Source of the DNA: Ornithinicoccus halotolerans
Lineage (GTDB): Bacteria; Actinomycetota; Actinomycetes; Actinomycetales; Dermatophilaceae
NCBI RefSeq assembly: GCF_009602535.1
Contig: NZ_WIQI01000004.1
Coordinates: 28,888 to 92,887 of the forward strand
Length of the DNA stretch: 64,000 bases
Direction: 5' to 3'
Shown here: positions 45,662 through 54,290 of the stretch, piece by piece
Layout of the letters: each line of letters opens with the position of its first letter
Position numbering within the stretch: position 1 is the first letter of the stretch
Program-made: the position numbers and the translations under genes
The notes under the pieces: generated by a model
The model's input: only the letters and a program-made list of their open reading frames with translations
Database searches by the model: none
Told to the model about the DNA's origin: nothing

Positions 45662-46234
45662 ATGGCCTATGACGCCCTGACCGAGAGCCTGCGACTCATC
45701 GAGTCTGGTGAGCTCATACCGGTGACTCGACTGAGTCGGCGGCGCCGGCATGTCGCGATGGCGGTCGATGTCGCCGACGACATTGCGGTCACGATGTTCG
45801 TGCGCAGGAGTGTGGGGTTCAACGCGGTGGAGACGCACGTACTCGCTCGGCACGGCGGTGAGTGGTTCATGCTGGGCGGCGGCGGCGGCGGTTCCGCGGC
45901 CGATGACGCCCTCGAGTACCGACCTGCCGAGCTACCTCCAGGACTACGCGGTGCGCCCAGTGTTGACCCTCGGGTTCTGGCGCTCGAAGGCGCTGGTGGC
46001 ATCTTGGACGGCCGTGCGAGGAGGCCATGGCCGTCCCGTGGTCGGTGGATCAACTACGGCACCGTGCGGGTGAACGCGGACGTCGCTCGGATAGAGGTCA
46101 ACGATCGGCACGTCACGGTTCCGTGGCACGGCCGAGTCGTTGTCGGCTGGCCGGGACGCCGTGCCCAGGACCTGGCGATCATCGACCACGCCGGCAGCTG
46201 CCTGGGACACGTCACGCTGCCGCCATCGCCGTAA
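45662..46234 (+). CDS. Protein of unknown function
   Basis: 190 residues with no family that I recognise. It has no signal peptide or membrane helix. A Gly run (MLGGGGGGSAADDA) lies in the middle and the C-terminal half looks like a beta-sandwich (INYGTVRVNADVARIEVNDRHVTVPWHGRVVVGWPGRRAQ). Codon use is less biased than in core neighbours. Stands between the TetR gene and a decayed glyoxalase-family gene. Confidence 0.65.
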   Translation: MAYDALTESLRLIESGELIPVTRLSRRRRHVAMAVDVADDIAVTMFVRRSVGFNAVETHVLARHGGEWFMLGGGGGGSAADDALEYRPAELPPGLRGAPSVDPRVLALEGAGGILDGRARRPWPSRGRWINYGTVRVNADVARIEVNDRHVTVPWHGRVVVGWPGRRAQDLAIIDHAGSCLGHVTLPPSP

Positions 46235-46293
46235 GCACAAGCGTCCGCAAATCGCCGCTGGCTGCGCAGGAGGCGGGCGCTAGTGTCGCGGGC

Positions 46294-46477
46294 GTGAAGA
46301 ACGTCGTGCACCACATCGAACTGTGGACACGAGGCCTCGACGCTTTGCGCCGGCGTGATGGTCCCGTCCTACAGCGCCCGGGACGCCTCGGCGTACCCCC
46401 ATGCCGGGGGACCGCACCATACGGCGCTCCTCATCGAGAACCTCGAGGGTTGCGAGGTCGAGATCGTCACCGACTGA
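46294..46477 (+). pseudogene. VOC (glyoxalase) family remnant with internal deletion
   Basis: The front reads VKNVVHHIELWTRGLDAL in one frame, and the back reads PSYSARDASAYPHAGGPHHTALLIENLEGCEVEIVTD in another before TGA at 46475. The two ends match the start and end of a vicinal-oxygen-chelate protein of about 150 residues, but about 80 residues between them are missing and the frame changes. A decayed gene. Confidence 0.7.
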
Positions 46478-46545
46478 AGATGCGCCCTGACTCGATCGTC
46501 AACAAGCGGGCGCCCAGCGCGGCGGATCTTGCCTATCGGACACGC

Positions 46546-46830
46546 TCACACGTCTGAGCCGCGGCTGGCTGGATGCGACCTCGCCAGGGACTCGGTTGCG
46601 CCAGTAAGTGCGCCAGCATCAACCTGAGTGAACATCCAACCAATGAGCAGGATTGTGCCGACGCTGGCACACACCAAGCCGATAGGATTCATGCATCGCA
46701 CCCAGAGTGGGAGACGGGTAAAGGCCATCGGGTCCGCCCGATGAGCATGACGCCGGTAGGCGTTCTGGATCGGTCCCGACATTAACCATAATGCCAGCCC
46801 CGTCCCCAGCAACGTCCATCCGATAACCAT
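46546..46830 (-). CDS. Small membrane protein, unknown function
   Basis: 94 residues with two predicted membrane helices (about 1-22 and 48-68) separated by a basic loop (NAYRRHAHRADP). No family recognised. The upstream side is a long stretch without a clear gene, and a purine-rich GGGGGAGGGGGACA precedes the ATG as a ribosome site. Confidence 0.6.
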   Translation of the reverse strand: MVIGWTLLGTGLALWLMSGPIQNAYRRHAHRADPMAFTRLPLWVRCMNPIGLVCASVGTILLIGWMFTQVDAGALTGATESLARSHPASRGSDV

Positions 46831-47883
46831 TGTCCCCCTCCCCCCGGGCCATCGATGCCTTGCCCTCTGTTGTCACCGTAGGCGATGAAGTGGCGAACGG
46901 GAAGCAAGCTCTCCGGGCTGGGTTGGTCGGGGGCGGTCTAGCCGTGTCGGCCGTGTCGGTGGGCGTCACGGACATCAGGTCCGGGCCTGCACGATCTGAC
47001 GCCCACCTGTGTGCTCGAGGTCGACCCGGGGCGCTGGCGGTGCTCCAGCTGCGCGGACGCGAGGGACGTCCCACACCCTTCTGCCGCCGCGACCGCCGCG
47101 CTCCAACGTGCCAGCGAGCACTCGGCCCGAGTCGTTAACGGCCCTATCGGCGATGGTCCGACTGCGCCAGAATTCGTGGTCGATGGGACTTTTTTCGGAA
47201 TGGGGTCCTGCCCTGACGATGGACTTCGCGCGCAAAGCAGTCTGCGCGAAGTGGGAGGGGGAGGCCAGGGGACGACGGGTGTCCTGCCTGGCGGTGGATC
47301 GGCTGCGGTGTCGGCGGAGTCCCAGTTGTGCCGCGGTGTCACATCGCCTGCGCACGGCGCTCGGGGCGGATGGCGTTGCGCCCTGCACGGGCTGCGGCCA
47401 GCTATGCGCACGCTCCTGGTGGTGGCCGCGTGCGGAGGGGATGATTTCTGTGGCGGGGCAACCTGCCCTGGCCCGCGTGGCCAGGGCGCCGCGGCCGGCA
47501 CCGCTGTCGGGGTGCTAGCCACGGTGCTCCTGGCCGTGCGCAGCCCCTGCCAGACGGTCCGGACGGCCCGCCGGCTCGCTCGTGCGGACGACGACCGGTG
47601 ACCAGGTGCGTCGTCGCGGTCCTTCGAGTCAGCGCGCTCCCTCTCGAACCAGAAGTGGTCCGGACCACCTCGCCGCTGTGGTCCCATCCCCGATTTCTCC
47701 CGCCGGCGTCCGGCTGCCATCTCGCAGCGACTGCACATTGGTCACATGGGGCTGAAAAGTGGGGTAGTATCAGAATGTTCGCCGAAAGTGGTTGACGCTG
47801 CCGTCCCACGAATCCCAAATTCGGCTTCACATCTCGCCCGTTAAGCAAACGCGGGAAACCTCTTCACCTTCGAAGGAACCTAC
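46831..47883. other. About 1 kb without a convincing gene
   Basis: Frames in this stretch are open by chance on both strands but show no domain, no consistent codon bias and no good start. A frame near 47011-47601 begins VDPGRWRCSSCAD and could be a broken remnant. The right end carries AT-richer DNA with a TAGTAT hexamer (47765-47770) that may be the -10 box of the small protein gene at 47884. Confidence 0.5.
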
Positions 47884-48177
47884 ATGTCGAACGACACTGC
47901 CCACGCCACTATGCCTCTCGAGGGTCGTCGCCTGTCCACCGAGACCAAGGCTGCCACCAAGACGACCGAGTTCTTCGCCTACGTTGCCGTTGTCCTGGCG
48001 ATTATCGTCACGGCCTTCGTCGTCGGCGACAGCGCGGAGGGTGGCGAGGGTGACCCCTTCGGCGCCGAGCACGCGATGCGCTACATCACCTTCCTCACCA
48101 TCGGCTACATGCTCGCCCGTGGCCTGGCCAAGTCCGGCACGCGCGAGCACCACGACGCACACAACATCAACGCCTGA
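47884..48177 (+). CDS. Small two-helix membrane protein, conserved in actinobacteria
   Basis: 97 residues. Two membrane segments: FFAYVAVVLAIIVTAFVVG (about 30-48) and YITFLTIGYMLARGLA (about 67-82), with a polar N-terminus containing TETKAATKTTEF. I have seen similar small proteins in related actinobacteria but with no function. Strong codon bias, a good ribosome site (CGAAGGAACCTAC) and a pair of downstream hairpins point to a well-expressed stand-alone gene. Confidence 0.8.
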   Translation: MSNDTAHATMPLEGRRLSTETKAATKTTEFFAYVAVVLAIIVTAFVVGDSAEGGEGDPFGAEHAMRYITFLTIGYMLARGLAKSGTREHHDAHNINA

Positions 48178-48191
48178 GCGACAGTCGTCAC

Positions 48192-48259
48192 CGCCGCTCC
48201 AGCGGCGACCAGGCGCATGAGGGGCCGGTCAGCGCATCGTGCGCTGCCGGTCCCTCATG
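48192..48259 (+). terminator. Two hairpins after the small membrane protein gene
   Basis: CGCCGCT-CC-AGCGGCG (48192-48207), then a long stem from CATGAGGGGCCGGTCAGCGCA (48216-48236) pairing with the strand ending at 48259 around a 3-base loop. No T-run. Confidence 0.6.
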
Positions 48260-48374
48260 GGTAGCTCCCCTCGGCTACAGTCGACGGGGGTGGCCCACCC
48301 AAACGGCCCACTCTCATGCACTTGCCGGGTCGCCGACCACGCCAGCAGCCCGAACCTCAATGCGAGGATTGACC

Positions 48375-48500
48375 ATGCGACTCGGACGGAATCTAGAGGT
48401 CAGGCCCCTTGGCGGAGGCCCCGGATGTCTAGCGATGATCCTCTTCTCAGTCATCGCCTCCATTGTTCTGACCCTCGCGCTCAATCTGCTCCTGCGCTAG
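48375..48500 (+). CDS. 41-residue single-helix membrane protein
   Basis: Short frame from ATG 48375 to TAG 48500. Residues 2-17 are polar (RLGRNLEVRPLGGGPG) and residues 18-40 form one strong membrane helix (CLAMILFSVIASIVLTLALN). TGCGAGGATTGACC gives a usable ribosome site. The last 54 bases lie antisense to the end of the lipoprotein gene at 48447. The composition is typical of real small membrane proteins rather than of random frames. Confidence 0.55.
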   Translation: MRLGRNLEVRPLGGGPGCLAMILFSVIASIVLTLALNLLLR

Positions 48501-48881
48501 AAGGACGTCAGGCACTGACTGGCCGGCTCCTTCGGGCTCGCTCTCAGGGTGGTCCTCCCTGAGCTGGACCATCAGGTCGAAGGAGACCGGCTCGTCACCC
48601 AGGCCCTGTCCAGGGCTTAGCACGAGGACGCCCTGGTGGACGACAGCTTCATAAGCCTGGCCGGTTTCGGTCGTAAAGGTCACGTCCGTGCTGTCTTGAG
48701 AGTCCCAACGGTCAATATCGATGTCCACGTGGCCTTGACGCCAAGTGCCGTTTCCATCGTCACCGAGGATGATCGTCCCATGCTCAGGATGGCTGTAGCT
48801 TCCCACCACAGCCAAGTCGGATCTGCAGGCGGGCAGGGCCGCCAACGCCAAAGCTGCAAAGACCGCCTGTCTCCAGTGCAC
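48447..48881 (-). CDS. Putative lipoprotein, unknown function
   Basis: 144 residues from a GTG start. Signal peptide HWRQAVFAALALAALPAC with lipobox LPAC, followed by a small domain beginning LAVVGSYSHPEHGTIILGDDGNGTW, which looks like a beta-rich META/lipocalin-type fold, and an acidic Gln-rich tail. A longer start at 48923 would bury the signal peptide. Overlaps convergently with a 41-codon frame on the other strand. Confidence 0.65.
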   Translation of the reverse strand: MHWRQAVFAALALAALPACRSDLAVVGSYSHPEHGTIILGDDGNGTWRQGHVDIDIDRWDSQDSTDVTFTTETGQAYEAVVHQGVLVLSPGQGLGDEPVSFDLMVQLREDHPESEPEGAGQSVPDVLLAQEQIEREGQNNGGDD

Positions 48882-49179
48882 CGAATCACCATGCCACCGC
48901 TCCGCCGGCCCTCCAAGCGTCATGCAAAGAATCCCTGCTTGTCCACCCTCGTGCACGAAGCGCTACCGCTCCGAGTGGGTTGATGTCGGCATGACATCCC
49001 AGGGCCTGCCCAACACGTAGGGCGTGCTTGCGTCTCGACGTCCACGACCGGGATGGTGTCGTCTGCCATACGTAGACGTGAACGGGGCACTGACCTGCTG
49101 GAAGTGCCGCCGACTTGAGGTGTGTGCTGGGATGTCACGACGTCGCTACTCGTCGCTGCGAAACCGCTGAGGGGGCCGG

Positions 49180-50034
49180 ATGTCCGTTCAGCCACCGCCT
49201 GTGGCTGCTGGTCAAAGACACTCGGTTGGGCGGCGGCATGACGGGACCGTCGTCGCGATCGGCGACGACTCTTCGGGCGAGTGCCGGGTGCAGGGCTGGG
49301 CGGACGTCGTGGGAGTCGCGGCCGGCAACGTCCATACCGCCACCAACACGGGCCGTTCCCACACGGTGGGATTGCGCGCCGACGGGACCGTGCTAGCCAC
49401 CGGCTGGAATGGCGACGGTCAATGTGACGTCGCGGCATGGGAAGACGTCGTGACGGTGGCTGCCGGGTGGCGCCGCACGTTGGGACTACGTGCCGACGGG
49501 ACCGTGCTGGCCGCTGGCCGCGGGAATGAAGGGCAGTGCGCCGTCGCCGAATGGCGGGACGTCATCGCCATCTCGTGCGGAGACTGGCATTCGGTGGCGC
49601 TGCGGGCAGCCGGCACCGCCGTGGCGGTCGGGAACAATCGACGAGGCCAGTGCTCGATCGGCGAATGGCGCGATCTCGTGGATGTGGCCGCCGGGTACCT
49701 ACACACGCTGGGACTGACCGGTGACGGGCGGGTGCTGTCCGCGGGTGAAGTGGCGACGGGTGCTTGTCACGTTGAGGCATGGCAGGGGGTGGTCGGACTG
49801 GCTGCTGGCAGCTACCACAGCGTCGCAGTCACGTCGTCGGGGCGGGTCCTCGCGACGGGACAGAACACGCACGGCCAGTGCGAGGTACGACCCTGGCGCG
49901 ACGTGGTCGCGGTCGCTGCTGGCTCAACGCACACTCTCGCCGTCCGCTCGGACGGCACCGTGCTGAGCACCGGCTACAACGCCCACAAGCAATGCGATGT
50001 GAGCACCTGGCGGGGAATCGAGCCACTCCGATAG
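49180..50034 (+). CDS. RCC1-repeat beta-propeller protein
   Basis: 284 residues made of seven repeats of about 39 residues, each with DGTV-(L/V)-A-T/A-G, a GQC[D/A]V-type turn and W-x-D-V-V-x-V-A-A-G. Seven blades make a complete RCC1 propeller. Each blade has a cysteine at the same place (GEC, GQC, GQC, GQC, GAC, GQC, KQC). No signal peptide, so it is probably cytoplasmic. Bacterial RCC1 proteins have no settled function; they may bind proteins. GAGGGGGCCGG precedes the ATG. Confidence 0.88.
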   Translation: MSVQPPPVAAGQRHSVGRRHDGTVVAIGDDSSGECRVQGWADVVGVAAGNVHTATNTGRSHTVGLRADGTVLATGWNGDGQCDVAAWEDVVTVAAGWRRTLGLRADGTVLAAGRGNEGQCAVAEWRDVIAISCGDWHSVALRAAGTAVAVGNNRRGQCSIGEWRDLVDVAAGYLHTLGLTGDGRVLSAGEVATGACHVEAWQGVVGLAAGSYHSVAVTSSGRVLATGQNTHGQCEVRPWRDVVAVAAGSTHTLAVRSDGTVLSTGYNAHKQCDVSTWRGIEPLR

Positions 50035-50135
50035 CGATCCATCAACCCACGGACCCGCCGCCGAGTGAACGTTCAGCGGCAGGCGAGGAGGCAGACGGGT
50101 ACGTTGACGACCGCGGGGCCTTCTCGAGACGGTGC

Positions 50136-50768
50136 TCAGCAGCGTGCCTCTAGGACCTCGGCGCCCGGGCCGGTGAGCTCGCCAACGCCGAGGGGCCGGC
50201 CAGAGGTCGCCAGCAACAGCGAGATGGCCTTGCCGTGAACCTCAGGGCCGTCGCCGATGTGCTGTTCTGCGTCCGAGGGGCGTAGGCGCAGGCCCCGGAC
50301 GCGTTCTTTGCCGCCTCCGATGCCGGATCCCGTGCGCGCTATGTAGGCCAGGGCAGTCATCACGTGCTGGGGAGGATAGGCCGCGGTGATCCCCAGGGGA
50401 CGGCGGATGTCTTCGCTGTGGACGTATGCCTCGACCAGGCGGCTGGGCAGGGCGGCCGGTGGCGTGTCTGTGCTCTCGGTCACCGCAGCGAACGCGGCGA
50501 GCGTCTGCTGGGGGTCACTGGCCCGGCGACGCCTGACTCCCTGTTCGTTGGCCCTGTCGAAGTCGAACCGCGCGCCGAGCATCTGGCGCACGAACCCCAG
50601 GCGGGTCGTCGTTGCCGAGTCGATGAGATGCGCGAGAACATCGTGAACCGACCAGCCCGGGCACAGGGACGGGGTGGACCACTGCTCCATCGGAATGCGC
50701 GTCAGATCAACCACCAACCGACGGCGCTCGTCGCACACCGCACCCCAGACAATTGCCCTGTCGCTCAC
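50136..50768 (-). CDS. Maleylpyruvate isomerase family mycothiol-dependent enzyme (DinB-like)
   Basis: 210 residues. DinB-type four-helix fold with CPGWSVHDVLAHLID carrying the first metal-binding His and RLVEAYVHSEDIRRPLG the later ones. The family uses mycothiol as cofactor and includes maleylpyruvate isomerase. GTG start is preceded by CGAGGAGTTCGA. A maleylacetoacetate isomerase step is needed by the tyrosine route in this genome; whether this protein does it cannot be told. Confidence 0.87.
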   Translation of the reverse strand: MSDRAIVWGAVCDERRRLVVDLTRIPMEQWSTPSLCPGWSVHDVLAHLIDSATTTRLGFVRQMLGARFDFDRANEQGVRRRRASDPQQTLAAFAAVTESTDTPPAALPSRLVEAYVHSEDIRRPLGITAAYPPQHVMTALAYIARTGSGIGGGKERVRGLRLRPSDAEQHIGDGPEVHGKAISLLLATSGRPLGVGELTGPGAEVLEARC

Positions 50769-51080
50769 TCGAACTCCTCGGTCGGTTTCCGGCCGGTCTA
50801 CGGCCCTGTGGACGTTGACCGCGTGCCGGTCGAACACTCATCGGAGCAGCCGCTCAGCCCCGTCATGCGGTTGTGCCGCGCTTCGGGCGTCTGGCCACCT
50901 GGGTCGGCGCAATGCACGCGCCGCTTGCGGAGCTGGTTGCTCTGGTCGGCGCAGCCATCCACCGCTACCGTGCCCGGCGATCATCTTTGTCCGTCGTGAG
51001 CCAGTAACGGATTGGCGAGCGCGGCGCGCCCACGGGGCGTTGCAAGCCCTGCCGGTCCGCCAGTGCAGGGAAGGAGGGGT
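50769..51080. other. Divergent intergenic region, no gene seen
   Basis: About 310 bp between divergent starts at 50768 and 51081. It must hold two promoters; I see no clear hairpin, palindrome or short gene. Confidence 0.5.
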
Positions 51081-51296
51081 GTGACGAAGCCGATGCGAAG
51101 AGCCCTGTGGGTTCTCCTCCCGAGCCTCGTTCTCGTGGCCGCCGCCCACGTCACTGCCGAGCTGTTCCCGCAGCACTGGGGGAGCCCAGCGAACATTGGC
51201 GGGGGACTGCTCCTTGTCCTCGCCTACCTTGGCGTCGTCGCTGGGACACTCAGGTTCGCGTTCGCCTGGTGGGAGCAGCAGCAAAACTCCGACTAG
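51081..51296 (+). CDS. Small membrane protein, unknown function
   Basis: 71 residues from GTG with AAGGAGGGGT ahead. Two membrane helices (about 7-25 and 38-58), a short loop FPQHWGSPANIGGG, and a polar end WEQQQNSD. No family recognised. Confidence 0.65.
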   Translation: MTKPMRRALWVLLPSLVLVAAAHVTAELFPQHWGSPANIGGGLLLVLAYLGVVAGTLRFAFAWWEQQQNSD

Positions 51297-51395
51297 CAGC
51301 GACTCCACCTTCGGCTCATGCTGCTGTCGGCGCTGGCATCCGACCATGGCCGTCGGGCCGTAGTCATCGGCTGTCTGGCGTGCTGGGATGGTGAC

Positions 51396-51737
51396 ATGGC
51401 TGATCGCTCTGCTGCATCGCGGGTCGTTGAGGCGCCGGTGAGCACCGTGTGGTCCTTGCTGAGCGACTCCGGTCAGCATCATCGGTTTGATGACACGGGC
51501 ATGGTCGGGCAGCCCGAGCCGCCGACACGGCTGACTCACGTCGGACAGGTCTTCAGGATGCCCATGTCCTACGACGACGGCTTAAGAATCGAGCGCTACG
51601 AGTCCGATAACCACATCGTCGCCCTTGCTGCTGGCCGGTCCATCGCCTGGGCCACGGCCACGAAGGGCGGCCCGGCATTGGGCTGGGTGTGGAGGTATGA
51701 CCTGCGTGAAGGGCCGGGCAGCAGCCGCGAATGGTGA
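51396..51737 (+). pseudogene. Truncated SRPBCC family protein
   Basis: 113 residues with the front of a START/SRPBCC fold: ASRVVEAPVSTVWSLLSDSGQHHRFDDTG, VGQVFRMPM and WVWRYDL. The last strand and the long C-terminal helix are missing; the frame ends REW at a stop that overlaps an ATG leading into a TetR C-terminal fragment. Probably the result of a deletion joining two genes. Confidence 0.65.
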
Positions 51738-52030
51738 TCGAGGACGAGAGCGAACAGCCGCGGCTCGAGGCGAGCATCAGGTCTTGGGCAGCCCACGACG
51801 GCGACGCCCGGTGCACACTGGAGCGAGTCGACGCCAGCCGGATCGAGTATCTGCAGTCGTTGTGGCAGGCGATCAGCGGTGACCCCGAGGAGGCCGTGCT
51901 GATGGGCCGCCTCCTCTACGTCGTGCTGATCGGTGCTCAGCGCGTGCTTCCCCCGCTGGCCCCCGAGAGCATCGACGCGCTCTACGGCGTCGTACTCACG
52001 CACGCACTAGACCAGCAGCCGGGAACATGA
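51731..52030 (+). pseudogene. TetR C-terminal domain fragment
   Basis: 99 residues matching only the ligand-binding part of a TetR regulator (PRLEASIRSWAAHDGDARCTLERVDASRIEYLQSLW, then RLLYVVLIGAQRVLPPLAPE). No DNA-binding domain is present in any frame upstream; SRPBCC sequence lies there instead. It could still be translated by coupling (ATGGTGA overlap) but cannot act as a normal repressor. Confidence 0.7.
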
Positions 52031-52076
52031 GGCTTCCTCCACCGCCCGGGGCGGTCAACAGGCCAGCAGGCCCCCA

Positions 52077-52460
52077 GTGGTTGGTCCCGTCCTGCTCGCC
52101 ATCGCCGGACTCCACATCCTGGCCGCGCCCCTGTTCTACGGCGAGGCCATGACAAGCATCATCGACGGCGGCGTGTTCGGCGCCGTCGAGGCCGATCCAG
52201 CTGTCATTGACCTACGGAGCGCCGGGTTCTGGTACCTCGCCGCCGGCATCATTCTGGCGTTCGTCGGCGCAAACGTCGCCTGGATCGAACGCCGTTGGGG
52301 ACAGGCGCCGTCGCACGTGGGCTGGATGTTGGTGGTCGTCGGCTGCTTCGGGACTGCGTTGATGCCCGTCTCGCCCTTCTGGCTGTTCTTCGTAGCCGCG
52401 GCCTTGGTCGCCCGCTCCCGCCCACCAGGCAGTCCTCGACGAGCTGGCGCACTCCCGTGA
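52077..52460 (+). CDS. DUF6463-like membrane protein
   Basis: 127 residues with four membrane helices (about 1-18, 47-66, 77-93 and 98-112). The start GPVLLAIAGLHILAAPLFYG and the LRSAGFWYLAAGIIL helix resemble the small DUF6463 family. Function unknown. GTG start at 52077. Confidence 0.68.
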   Translation: MVGPVLLAIAGLHILAAPLFYGEAMTSIIDGGVFGAVEADPAVIDLRSAGFWYLAAGIILAFVGANVAWIERRWGQAPSHVGWMLVVVGCFGTALMPVSPFWLFFVAAALVARSRPPGSPRRAGALP

Positions 52461-52579
52461 CCGTCACCACGGCGGTGGCGAGGACCACACCGAGTCGGCG
52501 GGGCAGGCCTGGCCGGCCTCGCGACCTCGATCGCCCTGTTGCCGGGCGGCCGTGGCGGAGCGGTAGTAGCCGCAAGCAC

Positions 52580-53065
52580 TCAGGCGTCAGCGCCCCCGAG
52601 CACCCGGTGGTAGTACAGCTCGCCCTCGGGTTGGCCCGGCTCCCGGCAGGTGTACCCGTGCCGCTCGTAGAACCGGCGGGTGTCGTGGTCCTCCCCGTCG
52701 ACGTTGATCTCCAGCAGCTCACCGCCCCGGTCGCGCACCACCTGCTCGGCCGCCTGAAGCAGCCGGGCCCCCAGCCCCTGGCTGCGCAGGTGCGGGGCGA
52801 CATACAGCTCGTCGAGCAGGCCGACCGGGCCCTCGTACCAGACGTTCGGACGCAGCGTCAGCAGCGCGAGTCCCGTCGCGGGCTCTCCGGTGAGCAGGGC
52901 GATCGTCCGGTCCCCGGCCAGGAGGTGTCGCAACCGCTCGCTGAGGACGGCGGGGCCGGGCGTCGGCGTGTCGTACTCCCGGTTGAAGGGGTCCAGCAGC
53001 TCGGCCACCGTGACCGAGTCCTCGGCCGTGGCTCTCCGCACGCTCGGTTCAGCAGGTGGTCCCAC
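52580..53065 (-). CDS. GNAT family N-acetyltransferase
   Basis: 161 residues. GNAT fold with VRRATAEDSVTVAELL at the start, LDELYVAPHLRSQGLGARLLQAAEQ as the acetyl-CoA pyrophosphate loop (R/Q-x-x-G-x-G/A), and DTRRFYERHGYTC. Substrate unknown. Divergent from the alpha/beta hydrolase at 53341. Confidence 0.92.
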   Translation of the reverse strand: MGPPAEPSVRRATAEDSVTVAELLDPFNREYDTPTPGPAVLSERLRHLLAGDRTIALLTGEPATGLALLTLRPNVWYEGPVGLLDELYVAPHLRSQGLGARLLQAAEQVVRDRGGELLEINVDGEDHDTRRFYERHGYTCREPGQPEGELYYHRVLGGADA

Positions 53066-53340
53066 CGCGCGATTCTGGCAGGGGCCGCCGGCGGCGCACC
53101 ACCGTTGTTGCCGCGTGCCGACGTGCGAGCCAGCCGAGCCGTTCGGGCGGGGAGGGGCAGTCGCGAACCATCGTCAATGTCACCTGCGACCTCGAGGGCC
53201 CGCCGGGACGGTCCGCAGCGGTCTCTGCCCACCTGGCGGATGTTTCTGCGGCGTCGCGCCGGCAGCCTTGGGCGCAGCCACGGCCGGGGAACCCGGGACC
53301 GCGGACGTGGACCTGACCGAACCCGAGGAAGGACCCGAAA

Positions 53341-54195
53341 ATGACGGAGCGCTTGCTCACCTGGCAGGACGTGGAGCTCGCGGTGGAGACCTTCGGGTCG
53401 CCGAACGACCCGACGGTGCTGCTCATCGCGGGTGGCGGGCAGTCCATGGTGTGGTGGGAGGAGGAGTTCTGCGCTCGGCTCGCCGGGGCCGGCCGTCAGG
53501 TGATTCGCTACGACCACCGCGACACCGGGCGGTCGACCAGCTCGCCGGCTGGCCGCCCGTCATACAGCCCCGCGGACCTCGCGAGCGACCCGGTGCGGAT
53601 CCTCGACGCTCTCGGCGTCCACCAGGCCCATGTTGTCGGGCTGTCCATGGGAGGCGGCATCGCCCAGCTGGTCGCCCTGACTCAGCGCGACCGGGTCGCC
53701 ACGCTGACCGCGATCTCCACCAGCCCCGCTGGACCCGGTGCAGGCGACCTTCCCGGGCCGGAACCCGCAGTGCAGGCGACCTTCACCGACCCGGACCCCG
53801 AGCCCGACTGGGACGACCGCGAGGCGGTCGTAACCTATCGCGTGGACGTCGAACGGCCCTACGCCGGCGCCCTCGGCTTCGACGAGGACCGTGTCCGCCG
53901 GCTTGCCACGCTCGAGGTCGACCGGACCGGAGACATGGCCGCGTCGTTGACCAACCACTTCGTGGTGGGTGACCACTGGCCCGAGGGCGCTCGGCTCGAG
54001 GAGCTCACCGTGCCCACGCTGGTCATGCACGGCACGACGGACCCGCTCCTCCCGGTGGCCCATGGCGAGGCGCTGGCACGGGCGATACCGGGCGCGACGT
54101 TCGTCCCGCTGGAGGGGATGGGCCACCAGCAGCCGCCCCCGTCGTTGTGGGACATCACGCTCGCCGCGATCGCCCGGCACACCGACGGCCGCTGA
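53341..54195 (+). CDS. Alpha/beta hydrolase
   Basis: 284 residues. GGGQSMVWW oxyanion region, YDHRDTGRS, nucleophile elbow GLSMGGG, acid in HGTTDPLLP and catalytic His in EGMGHQQP. Close to the TAP/aclacinomycin-methylesterase-like hydrolases with Ser nucleophile. Substrate unknown. GAGGAAGGACCCGAAA precedes the ATG. Confidence 0.92.
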   Translation: MTERLLTWQDVELAVETFGSPNDPTVLLIAGGGQSMVWWEEEFCARLAGAGRQVIRYDHRDTGRSTSSPAGRPSYSPADLASDPVRILDALGVHQAHVVGLSMGGGIAQLVALTQRDRVATLTAISTSPAGPGAGDLPGPEPAVQATFTDPDPEPDWDDREAVVTYRVDVERPYAGALGFDEDRVRRLATLEVDRTGDMAASLTNHFVVGDHWPEGARLEELTVPTLVMHGTTDPLLPVAHGEALARAIPGATFVPLEGMGHQQPPPSLWDITLAAIARHTDGR

Positions 54196-54290
54196 ACGGG
54201 ACGGCACGGGTCGATGAGTTTCGGGCCGTACGTCGGTCAGGGCCTGTAGGGCCGCTGGCAGACTGACGCGCTCGTGCCCGGAGGAGACGC

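Noticed and set aside
47011..47601. Plus-strand frame starting near VDPGRWRCSSCAD
   Set aside because: No ribosome site, weak codon bias, no recognisable domain; may be a remnant but cannot be supported.
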